The notes under the pieces were generated by a model. It was not told where the DNA came from and made no database searches. It worked only from the letters and a program-made list of their open reading frames with translations. The position numbers were made by a program, and so were the translations under genes. From the NCBI GenBank assembly GCA_019914945.1, contig CM034104.1, positions 5,706,501-5,770,500 of the forward strand: a stretch of 64,000 nucleotides of DNA. The letters run 5' to 3'. Below are positions 1 through 12,445 of this stretch, piece by piece (position 1 is the stretch's first letter; each line of letters starts with the position of its first letter). The DNA is from Typha latifolia (taxonomy: Eukaryota > Streptophyta > Magnoliopsida > Poales > Typhaceae).

Positions 1-710
1 GAAGACCATCAATCAAACTCCAAGTTGTGGAGATCTCGGAGCTTCCCAAATGCCAAACCATCGGAGGCAAGTGCTTTCCCTAAGAGATTTGAAGAAACTA
101 TGCTTGCTTGTGATGTTTTTCCTAAACAAAGAGAACCTTGGCTCTAAGGCTTGATAGAGGAAACGATCCTAAAAGATGGGCTTGTCGAACTAAGTTGGGG
201 AGGGAAAACAATTTCTTGAGCTGGGGAAAATGAGTTGGGGAGGGAGATGGAGAATATTGGGGAAATTTGAAATTTTGGAAAGCTTCTATGACCTTGTATG
301 TTGTACACAAATTTTGGAAAGTGGGTATAGTGTGGGAAAGGATATTTTAATTTTGTGGGGGTAGAATTTGATTTTGGGGAAGATTAGGGAAGAGAATTAG
401 ATTTAGTAAGAGTAGAGTTTAGTTTTGAGAAAGATGATTTCGATTTGGCTAGTATGGATTAAATTATAATTTTTGAATGGTATTTTAGTAATTTGACAAG
501 TAGAGTTTTATAAATCATACAATAGATAGAGCGACCTTTATAAGTAGGCATTATTTTCTTAAAACTCTAAGGTTCTTTTTCTAACAATATGCTAGAAAAT
601 CAATATCGAAAGATGTAACAGTCCTTAAATTCTTCGTACATAAACTAAGAATAGAGAGAAGTGATCCGTAATATTTTCTTTTTCTTTTTCTTCTTTTTTA
701 TTGTTGATTC

Positions 711-737
711 TGCTTCTTCTTCTTCTTCTTCTTCTTT
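711..737 (+). repeat. TTC microsatellite
   Basis: About seven uninterrupted TTC units in the 4.2 kb repeat. The second copy of the repeat (near 37970) has only a short imperfect version, so the tract expanded or contracted after duplication. Confidence 0.8.
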
Positions 738-2129
738 TATCTCGGAATCCTTCTCTTTTCTTTTTTTCTATACAAGTGTCTCTAGTTGTTATTTAATTAA
801 TATAATAAGAGACTAATCAAAAATAATTATAAGATAATTAAGATAAATTAAATAATAAAAAAATTTAATTAATGTTTCAAAAAGATAACTTAATTTATGT
901 TGCAAATAAATTATAATATCTATTTGAAAGAACTATGAATTACAATTAGAATTTTGTTCTTAAATTAGGAAATCTTCATTCCACCATATAAAGATTCTGA
1001 ATCTAAAAAACTCTAAATATAAAAATTCTAAATCATGACGTCATCGTTCTTATCCAATTAGTTTTATAATATTTGGACGTCGTGAGTATGAAGTGGGCCG
1101 CTTCTATGAGAATAACTAGATTAAATCTCTAAAGCACTTAAAGAATTATGTGTCTAGGGCCGAAATAGACATAACCTATAGAATAACTATGTTAAATGTT
1201 AGTATTATTGTCTTGATTTATACAAAAACTAAACAATTTAAGACATCATGTTCACTGATTGGTGAATAAATCCAACAATACTTCGTTAGAGAATAATACT
1301 GTGACTTTCATTATATTCTAAATCAAGTTTGTATTTCATGTGCATTTACAATCAATTCATTCATGTAGGAAATTGATGGAAATATCATGTATTTGAACAT
1401 GAATATTTTATAAATTTTGAGCCCATATTTAAGTGGGGTCCACACATTATTAATGATAGATTAATGGTAGAATTAAAATAAAGAGAAATGAGTTTAGTAT
1501 CATATTAGATATTTGAAAAATATTAATATGGTATATAAGTAAAAATATTTAATTATTTGCTAGAAAATGTTTTCTCAATTAGAATGCGAAACAAGAGCTA
1601 AAATAGGAAATATAAAAGCACACATAAACACAATAACTTTAATGTGGAAAAGCTCTTATCAGAGAAGGTTAAAAAATTACAAATCTCTTTCCGCGATCAA
1701 ACCAAGCACTACAATAATCAGCAGTTATAAAACACTTACAAACTATCCGTTGTCATCAACAACTATCTCTAAAGTAATTTGCTTGACTCCTCTTCAATAC
1801 ACTACTTTTGGTGCATGGTACTCAACCTTAGTGACTCTAAAGGTTAAAGACTTGCCTCTTTGACTATTGAGGCAATAGCAAATGCAATCTTAAACCTAAT
1901 AGAGCTCCATCAAAATGTAATATGAAAACCTCACCATTCAACTTTTCTAGCTTTTCTCTTTTTGCTCTCCCAAAATATTTTTAATAGTCTCCAAAAGCTC
2001 ATCATATTTTCCTCAAGGCCTTTCTATAGCCCCAAAAGATAGGCTCTTAAAAAGACCTAATTTGGTGACAACTCGGACTAAGAAGGTGAATCTTATATGC
2101 GCCATTTGAATGGGTTAAATCTCATTCGA

Positions 2130-2370
2130 ACACCGGAGTGATCCAAGTAAATCTTGTTCAAACGTCCTTCCCACGTTGGAAATAATAAGTTCTCTAAAAA
2201 ATCTTGTTTGAACGTCTTTTCCATTGATATAGTGAGCTCTTTTCGGACTACTTTCCCACGTTGGATATAGTGAGTTATCTAAAAAATCTCGTTCGAACGC
2301 CCTCCCGCGTTAGATACAGTGAGCTCTTAGAAAATTTTGTTTGAATAGATTTAAATCTCGTTCGAACGAA
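2130..2370. repeat. Degenerate GTTCGAAC tandem block inside copy 1
   Basis: Roughly four diverged units of about 60-70 bp, each with a 'cttgtt(c/t)(g/a)aacg' core, then 'ccttcccacgttgga' and 'tatagtgagctct'. The same block is in copy 2 at 39400-39660. The core is the half- or full-palindrome seen in the Copia LTR array at 15.0 kb. Confidence 0.55.
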
Positions 2371-4619
2371 TTTCGAATAGAATTCCTACAACACTATTTC
2401 TCAAACTAAAATAACTCCAATTTCAATTTCCAAATGGGAAGAGGTTGTGTTATTGATCTTTACAACAAATCTTAAGAATTTATTTAATGAAAGACTTTGC
2501 TTTATCACAAATTTATCAATCACAAAATACTAACAATAATTCTTAAGATCCTCATTGGCTTTGAGCCCCAAAAGGAGCCTATTTAATGGGTAATGTAATC
2601 TAAAATTAATTCACACACACACTCGTCGGTTTGATTGGGGTGGGGTTGGACCCAAAGTGGTGTGGTGTCTCCTTTCGAATAAACAGCTAATGCAATCAGA
2701 CCCAAAGTGTGCGCCCCTTCAGATGAGTAGTTCATGTATTCAAACTTGAAGTAGTGCATCTCTTTGATCAAATAGATGTGAACGGTTGAACTAAGGCATC
2801 TGGTCTCATTTTTGGGTCTTACTAACTCACAGTTTTTATTGAACTCCTCCTCTTCATTTATTTATCATGTACTGTTCACTAGCACTATTCACACCAGAAT
2901 AATAAGTATTGAAAAGAAAGAATCATAAAAGCACAAGTTTTTATATGAAAAAACTCTTAAACTTAATATATAAAAACTATAGATTCTTTCTAAAATCAAA
3001 CCAATTACTAAATAACCATAGCAGCTAGAAAATAGACTTACATACTACTTGTTTTGATCAACTCTTTATCTTAGTAATCCTTGAGGTTGATACTTTTGTC
3101 CTATTGACTCTTGAAAAAAGTTATTCAAGATTTGAAAAAGATGAGACAAGTAGAAATCTCAATAAGGATGGGGCCTCCTAAAATCATGATAGAAGAGTTA
3201 GGTTAAAATCTTGTTTTATACCTCTACAAAATAGAGATTTTTTTTATACCTCCTAGTATCTCCACTGAGTAAATAGAAAAAGTAGAATCCATATGGGCTT
3301 TGAACTCTAGTTGTACAAATAAGCTAGACACTTTTATATGATTAAAATATTTTAAAACTTGTTACCAATTACATTAAAATCTCACATATATAATAGGAAC
3401 AACTCATAAAAAACAAACAGATTGTCTTTATCATCATTCACACCCTACTAAAATATACTTATGATTTATCATTTAACCTATACATTTTGCTAAAAAATAT
3501 TTTAATAAAACTTACTATTAATTTTCTTAATAATTAGTGATCTTATAGATGAGTTAAATAACTATAGATATAAAATAACCTCAATACCCTTGAATAATCT
3601 AAAAAAGAATTTAAGTTAAGGTAAAATAAATAGAGAAGTAGGTTTTAAAAGTAAAATGTAGGATGGAATGGTAAATATTCATATAATAGTACGTTGTGAA
3701 TGATAATAGAAGGAAAAGAAAGAATGTTTCTATCAAAGATTCATATATAACATTAGATTTGGCAAATGAAAGCTTCTCCAGTGGTAGCGTTTCTTTTGAC
3801 CTAAAATTTTATATTAATATATACTTCACGTCGTGCATATACTTAACTATCCTTCTCTCCACACCTCTCATTAATAAAGCTGAAGCTTTTGATGAGCTGG
3901 TAACTTTAAACGGTACAAAATGGACACATTCATATTAATTTCTTTTTTTCCAGTTTACATAAGGTTTTTTACATAATTGCCCCCAGAAATATTTTTAAAT
4001 ATTATAATTGATACAGAAATTATTGAACTCTTTAAAAAATAACCATTTGGTCGGTTAAATCTAACTAATCACTATTAAAATTGAACTTATATTAGGAAAA
4101 TAGTATTTACCCTTATATAAATTGTTTAAAATGGTCCAAAACTATCTAATGTTACTTGATATTATACTACAAAAGAATAATTGATAAAAATTTTACTAAA
4201 TTTTAAAAAAGTAGGATATTTAAGTCACTACATGTATGTTTGCTAGCAATTTTGAAAGTATATCTCAAGTAGCATGCAAAATTTTGTCCTTTTTCTTAAG
4301 CCTATTAGGCATTTATGAGCAATATGTCCATAATCTTGGTATTCATAATATTAAATTACTGTCCGTTGATAATTGCTTCTATGTCTTCTCTTTTCATTTT
4401 TAGAATTTTTAATAAAGTCCTTAATCATTTTTATAAAAAGCCTCATCAATTCAACATCAATATCATTATCCTCATCGGACTTTAGAAAATCATATATCAT
4501 ATCTTTCTAATATGAATTTTTAGATCTATCTAATATAGGAAGTTTATCAATACCTTCTTTCAAAAAATTCATCTCCTAAAGGATCTCTCTCTAAGCTAAA
4601 AGAGAGTTCTCTGATACCA

Positions 4620-5770
4620 ATTAAAAAAATTGAGACTTACGTGAATACTTATGTATGCTCTTATACCAATTGAAAAACATAAGAAATGCCTTAAGAGATG
4701 AGATCTATCACACGTTATCGATAATAATATGTGAAAAATAAAGCATAAAAAAATAATTGCAAACACAAAAGTTTTTTACGTGAAAAAATCTAAAACCAGA
4801 TAAAAAAACCATGGATCCAAATTTAGATCAACACTAATTCACTAAAACTTGTAGTAGTTAACAAGAAGTTTATAGATCACCCACCGATTTCCACAACTTA
4901 AATTGTACCAACCTTGCTCGCTAAGACCCCATAATACACTGCTTCCCATGATAGTTTTCAAACCTCAGTGACCTTCGAGGTTGATCCTTCTGTCTTAGTG
5001 ACCCTCAAGACGTAGTTTTTTTAGATCAAATTTAGATGTATTGAGATGAGAATGATTTAGCACATTACATCTAAATAAAAAAAAGTGTTCTCTAATCTTA
5101 ATACTTACGTCCTTCACTCCTAGGGTTAGATTAAATCCTTTTATATTCTCTTAAGATAAACATCTTTTTTATATTCTTTTAGATAAGATAAATATCTCTT
5201 AAAGATAAAAGATAAATATCTCTTAAAGATAAAAGATAAATATCTCTTAAAGATAAGATAAATATCTCTTAGAGATAGAGATAAAGTAAATATCTCTTAG
5301 AGATAACATAACTATCTCTTACAGATAAAATAAATATTTCTTCAAAGATCCTCTATAGATTCTCTAAAGATTCTCTTAGAGATAAAATAAATATTTTTTA
5401 GAGATACTAAATCTAAGTCAAATCAGATCTCATATAACTCTAGAAATTATAAATTACGTATGTGCATTCGAACGTGACTCAATTGTGTTTAAACACGATG
5501 ACTGTGAACGCGTTGTGAACAACCAAATATAAACCTCTGTATATGTGAATGGCTATAGGGTGTGTTCGAATAGCCAAAACAAGCTCTCTGTATATGTGAA
5601 CATAGTGTGAATAGCAGTAGGGTGTATTCGAACAAAGTGCGTTTGAATATCCTATTCAAACGGCAGACTAAACAGTTGAATGTAGAGTGCTTGTTCATAT
5701 GCCATTAGATAAAATTCTATACTTCTTCAACCACAATGACATTGTTTAAGGACTTCAATAATGATTCTAA
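4620..5770 (-). mobile_element. Decayed solo LTR, related to the Copia LTR at 14.3 and 23.2 kb
   Basis: The segment near 4770-4880 follows the Copia LTR block containing 'aaaaaaaccacggatccaaactcggatc' with substitutions. The 4950-5020 segment matches the 'gatcgatctttcgtc...ccctcaagacg' part. 5460-5690 holds diverged TTCGAACG/GTGAACGCG units. Order and orientation agree with the Copia LTR, so this is an old LTR in the same orientation. Boundaries are approximate. Confidence 0.55.
5195..5345. repeat. Minisatellite with unit near 'agataaatatctcttaaag'
   Basis: About seven tandem, slightly variable copies of a 19-25 bp unit, decaying at both ends (from about 5150 to 5400). It lies inside the decayed LTR and has no counterpart in the intact Copia LTRs, so it expanded locally. 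Confidence 0.75.
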
Positions 5771-6420
5771 AATCATTTTAAATACTTTGATTTTAAAAGT
5801 ACAAATATAATTTTAAAATCTAGACACATTACATTAATATAAATTATATTTTGAAATATAATTTGCCAATTATATCAGTACAAATAAACCTAATAGAGGT
5901 TACCGAACGCAAAAGCTAGGGCTCTATCGATTGGAAGAAACAAAATGAGGAAGGAGGGAGAAGAGAAACAAAATGAGGAAGAAGGGAGAAGAGGAGGTAG
6001 GTGATGGTTATAAGTCATGTAAAACACTAACGAGTTTAGCAGTTCACTTAGGTAAGGCACAGAATTCATCAACATTTTACTTAAGACGCTGTTAAGTTCA
6101 GCGTTATTTAGTATTAGGTTGAAATAAAACCTTGACATGCAAGAAGTGAAGTTGTTGGGTTGCTTGGAACCTTAATAAAAATGCTTAACTGATTGTAGAT
6201 ACATGTGATTGTAGATATTATAACTAGACAAGCAAATCACTTATTAAGTTGTTTATATTATATGAAATCGATTTTATTTGAAAGATCCATGTAAGAGCTA
6301 GGATAATAAATCAATTAACGATCTTTTAGGGGAGTCTAGGTGTAATAACCCTAATAACAATAGCCAAATCATACATACAACGCTCGGTAATTCGTGCAAC
6401 TAGGGCCGCACAGGATCCTA
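5771..6420. other. Intergenic DNA upstream of the BTB gene with MITE-like fragments
   Basis: No gene is seen. A ~30 bp segment around 'aaacaaaatgagga' is tandemly duplicated at 5938-5998. Segments near 6075-6115 and 6172-6195 resemble the ends of the MITE at 10776-10998 (the second contains 'taataaaaatgcttaactg'), so an old copy of that element may lie here. Confidence 0.35.
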
Positions 6421-6449
6421 ATTCCTACACCGTTTTTATGAGGTATAAT

Positions 6450-6457
6450 CCACGTGG
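6450..6457. promoter_or_regulatory. G-box (CCACGTGG) in the BTB gene promoter
   Basis: A perfect palindromic CCACGTGG lies about 165 bp before the ATG at 6617. A second ACGT core (GCCACGTA) follows within 15 bp. Such elements are bound by plant bZIP and bHLH factors; binding here is inferred. Confidence 0.4.
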
Positions 6458-6543
6458 AGATGCCACGTATAGTGGGTCCCACTTTACTTCCCGATTAGCA
6501 ACGAAAAGTCTTGACAAACTAATTCGGACCTCTGTTTTGGCGC

Positions 6544-6546
<3 letters not shown>

Positions 6547-6574
<28 letters not shown>
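6547..6574 (+). repeat. CT dinucleotide repeat in the BTB gene 5' leader
   Basis: About 14 CT units lie 43 bp before the ATG. Pyrimidine CT tracts are common in plant 5' leaders. Confidence 0.7.
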
Positions 6575-6616
6575 CTGTGATTCTTGAACTAAGGCCAATT
6601 TTGGTGTCTGAACACC

Positions 6617-9392
6617 ATGGATCCTCCTCCTCCTCCTCCTCCTCCAGAGCTCAACCACGAGCAAAACCCGGAGCCCAAGACGGCATCACCAGTGAGCGAG
6701 CGCGGGGCAGCGTGCATCAGCGGTAAGAATGACTACTTCTTCCTCTCCAATGATGCTCCCTTGTCTCGGCCTCAGTTTTCTTTGTTTAGAGTCTTTAGTC
6801 ACTGTAAACTTTGCAGCATAAGATGTTAAACGAGACCCACGAATCTTGAACTGGAGAAGCCAAATTTGAGAGATCTTTCCTCGAGTTTTTCATGGATTTC
6901 TTGGTGTCGCAAGTTTAGTATGTTATGAATGCCTATAAGCAAGAGAAATCCGCTTCCTGACAAAAAGATCTTCACAAATAGTTTCAGTCCTTGACTGGAA
7001 CTTTCTTGGAAGAACAGATTACTCGGTGTTCTTATTTGCACGTTGTTGCCTAATTAGTTCTAAAGTAGGCTTCAGTTATAGAAAATTGTGAATTTTTGTG
7101 GTGGAATTGTTCTTGATGTTTTGCATTAGATAAGGCGCAGGAGCAGCAGGGAGAAGGGAAAAGCTCTGCTCTCGCTTTCTGTTCTGCCGAAAGATGTGAT
7201 TATTATCTCAAGGTTTTGCTCGAGCCAGATATATCACGCTGGCTCGATTGTAAGGAAGTTGACAGTAAGGATTGCGGTCTCCTTCATCGCAAAATTAAGT
7301 TTTATTTTCTTTGCAAATGGTTCAAAAGTTAATCACTTGTAAAGCAGGTTGGGATCTCAATATGTTCAGTGACATTACAGAGGAGGAAGGAAGAGGTAGG
7401 AATCACGATATTGTTCATCAAAGAACTAAATCGTATTAGTTTTTATCAGTCTATGATGGAAATGATTCGAAGATCGATTACCTGGAACGCAGAGTTGGAT
7501 AACTGTTGTGGCCTCGCTTCCTTGGATCATCTGGAACTTCCCAATGATCTGTTTCTGGTCGAAGATGGTGAGAATGTGTTTTTCCCTTCACTATATTTTC
7601 ACTGTTCATTTTCTTTCTTGCCTTTCTATGTGTTTTTGCAGTTTATGCTCTTCACGGCAGTTATTGTTAATTTGTTATGCTGTATAAGCCAATCCTTGAC
7701 TAAGATTCTACATTACACAACAAGAACGAGAAAATAGTGACTTCGAGTCGATTTTCCAATCTCTGGCAATTTCATCAAAATGAAGTAAACCATTGTTACA
7801 AAATTAGTACCATTCTTAAGAAACAATTCAAAATTCAATTGGGCTATTGGACTAGTGCAGATCTAGAAGGATTTTGTTCACCAGGTTAACTCACCTTAAT
7901 GCATTCTTTTCTCCTCCTTTGATTTCACTCTGATGTGCCATTCCTTGTTACCGATACTTGTGCACGAACTAATGTGAGAAGTATTGTGATTTTTCCGAAT
8001 GATACCTCAGTTATGAATTCCGAAACCGTAACAACTGAGAAATGGTACAGAATCAGCTCAATAATTTTGAAGGCCAGCAGCCAGTACTTCCAGGAGGTGA
8101 CATATCCGAATATTCTTCTGATATTCCGGTTATTTGTATGCCTGCCTAAATTACTAAGTTCTAATTCTCTCATCTCTCTGATCAAGTGCTTTGCAAGCTC
8201 CAATGAACAAGAGGAGAATGTTCTCACTCTACATATGAAAGAATCAGGTATAATTCACTTTCGTTGACTTCTGCACTTGATACATGACTAGCTTCTGTAT
8301 GCTTTAGTTTTGTAAAATTGAAATTGTAGCCTTTTATGCATCAGAGGATATGAACTAACAAATCCTTGGCAACTATATAATAAAAATTGCAATCTTCATT
8401 CCTCTCTACCAGAAGAACCTGCCTTCAGGAAACTTCTAGAGTTCATGCACGGAATATCCAGTCCATCGACAACCGACCCTCTCAACTTGTCGGACGCCAT
8501 AAATGTTGCGGAGAAGTTTCAAGTCCATCTTTGGGTCAAAATTTGCAAGGAAGAGCTGATCAACAGATTCAAATCCCTGCAGCATCCTGAAATCATGAGC
8601 CTACCCCTTGCTGCAGTCACTGAGATCCTCAAAAGCGACGACCTCGAGGTGCGATCAGAAGACGACGTATATAAATTCACACTCGAATGGGCACTAAGAA
8701 ACTACCGAACAAAGCAACAACGGCATAAGGTCATGGAATCAGAACTGGGTTCGCTCATCCGTTTCCATTACATGTCAAACGATATGCTGGTGCACTGTAA
8801 CACAAACTATGACGAGTTCTTCAGCATGCAGTTCATACGGGAGATCTTGAGGACTGCAATAAACGACAAGCAAAAAGTACCTGAGAGGCATTTCGTCGAG
8901 CGAGCCTATAAGCACAAACCTCTGATGGTGTCCGAAGTGTTGGAGCCCCGTAGATCGTGCACCATTTGGCTTACATTCACCAAGGACGAGTGCTTGAGGC
9001 TCGTGCGGTCTTCACCGGTGCGCTCCATGGACTTCGACTTCCATGACGGAAGATTCTTCATACAAGTAGCAGCTGCGAGGGACGGGCGCTTTCTCCTTTC
9101 TCTCGAAGTTGTGTGTCTTCCTTCGCATGACTATTTCCTCTGCACGGCTGCATCCAAGGCGAAGGGCGACGGCGAGTATGTCGGAATACATTCCTGGGAG
9201 TTTGGACTCCGCACACAGGATTCGGGTTTGTACCAGGACTTGTTTGGTACGCCATTGAGCGAGTTCCTGAGAGATGATTCCTCTTACTTCAATGACGGGA
9301 AGCTCCACCTGCAAGTGAAGATTGAGGCCATTCAGCAACCACGGTTCCGTATACGGATGAATTGGCTGCGAAGTCAAACCAACAATCTATGA
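6617..9392 (+). CDS. POB1-like BTB/POZ-BACK protein, possibly disrupted in its 5' half
   Basis: Likely a substrate adaptor for CUL3 ubiquitin ligases, as known for the plant POB1/LRB family. Exons I can support are 7933-8096 (BTB core, with ISSIILKASSQYFQE), 8187-8247 and 8413-9392 (326 codons: end of BTB, BACK domain near 8590-8850, conserved family C-terminus with VERAYKHKPL and DLFGTP). Phases agree across these three. A consistent 5' chain is 6617-6722 (start, eight prolines), 7130-7264, 7348-7395 and 7450-7567. Two defects appear. Exon 4 carries one base too many: its first part reads in one frame to a TAA near 7500, while its second part (CCGLASLDHLELPNDL) is open in another. Exon 5 would need an acceptor ending in TG, because no AG fits the frame. 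This is either a recent pseudogene, a sequence error or a wrong 5' model. The family and 3' half are firm. Confidence 0.72.
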
Positions 9393-9590
9393 TTTTAGTG
9401 GCACTGCATGCTGAAAGTTATGATACTTTGAATGCAGTCAACAAGATATCGTAAGAAAGTTCTCCTCCTCTCCTAAAAGAGTTCTTCTCTGATACTGAAA
9501 CTGCTAGTTCATCGACCTTCTCCTCCTCATTTCCTTCCCCTTCCACTTCTTTTCCTTGACCAATATCCATCTTTTTTCCTTCCCTGCGGC

Positions 9591-10530
9591 TTGGCCAACT
9601 CCTCCAACGCCATGATGGATAAAGACGAAGAGCTCTCGGCCCTTCTAAAGGAGGGCAAGATGGAGGAGCTCATACCTCTCTTGGAAGAGAATACTATCCC
9701 ATCCATAAACCCAAAGCTTTGCCTAGTGGGTAGGCTCATCACAGATTGTTCATGCATGTTGCTGGAATCAAAGCCGCGCTCTCGAAAGCCTGGAACCCCG
9801 ACAGTGAGGTGGAGTTCATAGAGATGGGGAAATACGCTTTCCTATCCTACTCTACTTTGAGTTAGAAAGTGACAGATGGAAAACATGGCTGGGTGCCCCC
9901 AGGACGTTTAGCAGAGATCCCTTCGGTCTAAACCTCTTCCACCCCAACACCCCGGTAGAAGAATGGAACTTCAGTCACTGTAATAACTGGGTGCAATTCC
10001 ACAGCCTTCCTCTCAAGTATATGTCCCAGAAGACGACGAGGGCGTTGACCATCCGGGTGGGAGAACCAGTGGCCAGCGATGCCCTAGACCAAAGTGGATA
10101 TCACTAAGCCACTCGTCAGCTCCCTTGCACAATGGAGTCGATGCGAACATCGTCGTCAGATATGAGAGGCTACCTAGGCACTGCACCTTTTGAGGTCAGG
10201 TGGGGCATGAATTAAACACCTAGATGTTTAGATCGGCGCTGGAAGACAAGGCAAAAGAAGAGTTTCCTATACACCTGCATAAAAAGCTCGTTGATCTCCT
10301 TAAGCCAAGATTTTTGCATTTGGGGCGCCGCTTACAATCGTCACCGAAAGCTGCGGCCATCCATGGCAAAAGCCACCTTCCTCCTCCCAGCATGCCACAT
10401 TCCTCACTAGGGAACAACCAAAGCTATAGTAAGACAACCTCCCCTATCGATGCGTCGAGCAGGCCAGGCCGAGCACCATTCATGTCAACGTGTCGACCGC
10501 AAATTGCTCCCCGGCTAGAGACTTAAATGC
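9591..10530 (+). pseudogene. LINE ORF1 relic: DUF4283 plus CCHC zinc knuckle
   Basis: In shifting frames the translation gives 'CLVGRLIT', 'FLSY', then the DUF4283 signature region 'RDPFGLNLFHPNTPVEEWNF' followed by 'WVQFHSLPLKYM'. Near 10165-10205 'YERLPRHCTF', a stop and 'GQVGHE' are the remains of a zf-CCHC_4 knuckle, whose second cysteine is now a TGA stop. In intact LINEs this protein binds the element RNA. Several frameshifts and stops rule out function. Confidence 0.72.
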
Positions 10531-10775
10531 AACTTTCAAAGCTGCTTGTACACCTATCGACTTAGACACCAAGCAGTGATCCCACCTAATCTGTTGCTTC
10601 TACAAAGCTCGAAAATCCCACCACTTCATGCCTGTCAACGTCCCAATCAGCATCCTGAAAACAGCTTGCACTCCCACTCCGAGTTTTTGACCAAAGTAGC
10701 CCTGTTCCAATTTTTTGTTTACCAAAATATACTTCTTATTCTTATTATCAAATGGAATCTAATTTATTATAGCCC

Positions 10776-10998
10776 TAATAAAAATGCTGAGCTAGTTAGT
10801 ATTTTATCTTTAAGTAAAAATGCTGATCAGGTCAGCATTTTTATCCGGTCCTAAAATGTTAAACTGATTAATATTATATATATATATATATATCTTTTTA
10901 ACTTAATCTTTCAATAGTTAAGAAAAAAATGCCTAGCTATAAAAATGCTGAACTGATTAGCATTTTTAAAAATGTTAATTAGTTTAGCATTTTTATTA
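10776..10998. mobile_element. Short MITE-like element with ~25 bp terminal inverted repeats
   Basis: The left end 'taataaaaatgctgagctag' is the imperfect reverse complement of the right end 'ctaattagtttagcattttta'. Two more internal inverted copies of 'aaaaatgct' (near 10820 and 10945) and a TA run (10876-10893) give strong secondary structure. It carries no coding capacity. The superfamily is not clear because no convincing target duplication is seen. Confidence 0.5.
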
Positions 10999-11013
10999 TG
11001 ACTATAGTGAATT

Positions 11014-11599
11014 TGATACGATTCAGACTAGATTGGATCACCTCGAAAGACATTGGGCTCAATGGATTGAGTCTAGTTATCTTATTTGCTATTTGGTTTA
11101 GTTAAAATCTTATTAGGTGGATTTTATTTAATTAACTAAATCCAACTCTGCGCAGTTTTAAAAAAATATTCACAAAATATTCTACAGACATCCAAATAAT
11201 ATAAGACCGTCGGCCTCTGCATCTCCTTTCTCCTTTACCAACCTCTTCCGTTGGCACAGTCTCGTCTAGCTTCTAATCTTCCTCTTCCGCCGATCCTCCT
11301 AGTCCTATAGGGCAGGCCTACTTCTCTCTCTTCGTGTCCCTGTCTTAACCGTCTCTATCTCCTGTACGGATTTTACCACAATTGTAGGCCAATCATAGCC
11401 TTCAACTATTTATCACATCCGCATCCGCAAACCACCACCACCATCATCGATTGCCGAGCTACCTTCATCAACTCTTAGCCTCAACTCTATCATCACCTTC
11501 ATCCTATACCTAGGAATCCGTGCCTCCATCCACATATCCCAAATCCCATGCATATCTGAATCTCAACTGCTACAAATCGGATCAAGCTGGTTCATAACA
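11014..11599 (+). repeat. Gypsy-1 5' LTR
   Basis: 586 bp, TG start and CA end (ttcataaca). It matches the 3' LTR along its length apart from a 115 bp segment (about 11145-11260) absent there. Confidence 0.85.
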
Positions 11600-12445
11600 A
11601 TTGGTATCAAAGCCAACGATCCTCCGACCCGTCATGGCTACAACAAGATCGAAGGCAGCAAAGCAAACGAGCGAGAAAGGCATGCAGACGGACCACATAG
11701 CTTTGTCAAGATTGCCATCTCCACCGAGCTCATGAGGTCGGACGGAAGGCCCTCTCGATCTCTCGCAAACCTTGGTGCTCATGGCACAAATGTTGTTGGA
11801 GATCAAGGCGATCCTTGTGGACATGAACCAAAGTTGCTCAGGGCGTACACCAAATTATACCAACCGTGGGGAAGGTGATTAAGGCGGCACACTGACGAGA
11901 GCAAGCATAGCCATCGAACCAGATCAAGCCATAGCAATGGAGGCTGAACCTGCACTGAGGGCACCTCCACAACATGGCGAAGACTACCAAGGTATACATC
12001 ACCATAAAAGGAGACCTTGCTGCCCTCACCGACAGCTAGGAATCCCAAAGTGGTCATCAATCATTACAAATCGCCACCCGAGCTGCTAATTGAGGACATT
12101 GAAGCTTTAAAAGATATCGAGGATCTGATATCTCGACAACTCGATCCTATGGCCGCAGCTACCTATCAAGTTCCTTACCAATCTAAAGGACAACCTCCTC
12201 AGCCCATAAGCGATGTGCCAAAGCCTAAACTGATCAGCCCTTGCGTGAGGCCTAGACTAGACTCGAGCCTACATTGGATTGTGGGTGAGTTAAATCTTAG
12301 CCTTGGACTAATTGGTCTAGCACCTCCACAAGTGTTGCGCTCTTGGACTCAGCTTGAATGTTGGTAGGAACGATTTGGCAAATAGTGAATGTTTAAAAAC
12401 CCCCATGAACACCTTGAGGATAAGGTGAAAGAAAGCATGGTGAAA

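Larger units (their letters stand above)
1..4262. repeat. Copy 1 of a ~4.2 kb dispersed or duplicated repeat (cut by the window start)
   Basis: The order of recognisable segments here is repeated at about 37250-41520 in the same orientation. Shared landmarks are the opening 'caaactccaag', the segment near 1560 against 38850, the GTTCGAAC-rich block at 2130-2370 against 39400-39660, the block at 2880-3180 against 40190-40450, and the end 'actacatg..atgtttgctagc' near 4215 against 41475. The offset drifts only between about 37.24 and 37.29 kb, so small indels separate the copies. By eye the identity is roughly 80-90%. No transposon coding domain is visible. Parts resemble the LTRs of the Copia element at 14-24 kb (a stretch like 'acacaataactttaatgtgga' followed by a Ser/Leu-rich block), so this may be a non-autonomous LTR-type element or a segmental duplication. 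Short open frames inside it look like chance. Confidence 0.75.

Noticed and set aside
1567..1863. 98-residue open frame (+) conserved in part at 38897-39136
   Set aside because: Conserved because the whole 4.2 kb repeat is duplicated. The second copy is shorter and shifted, and the sequence follows the noncoding LTR plan (aacacaataactttaatgtgg...).
6425..6664. Arg/Glu-rich open frame (-) over the BTB 5' leader
   Set aside because: It is the antisense of the CT repeat and the CCT codons of the BTB start; composition artefact.
9012..9377. 121-residue open frame (-) opposite the BTB last exon
   Set aside because: Antisense to a well-supported family C-terminus.
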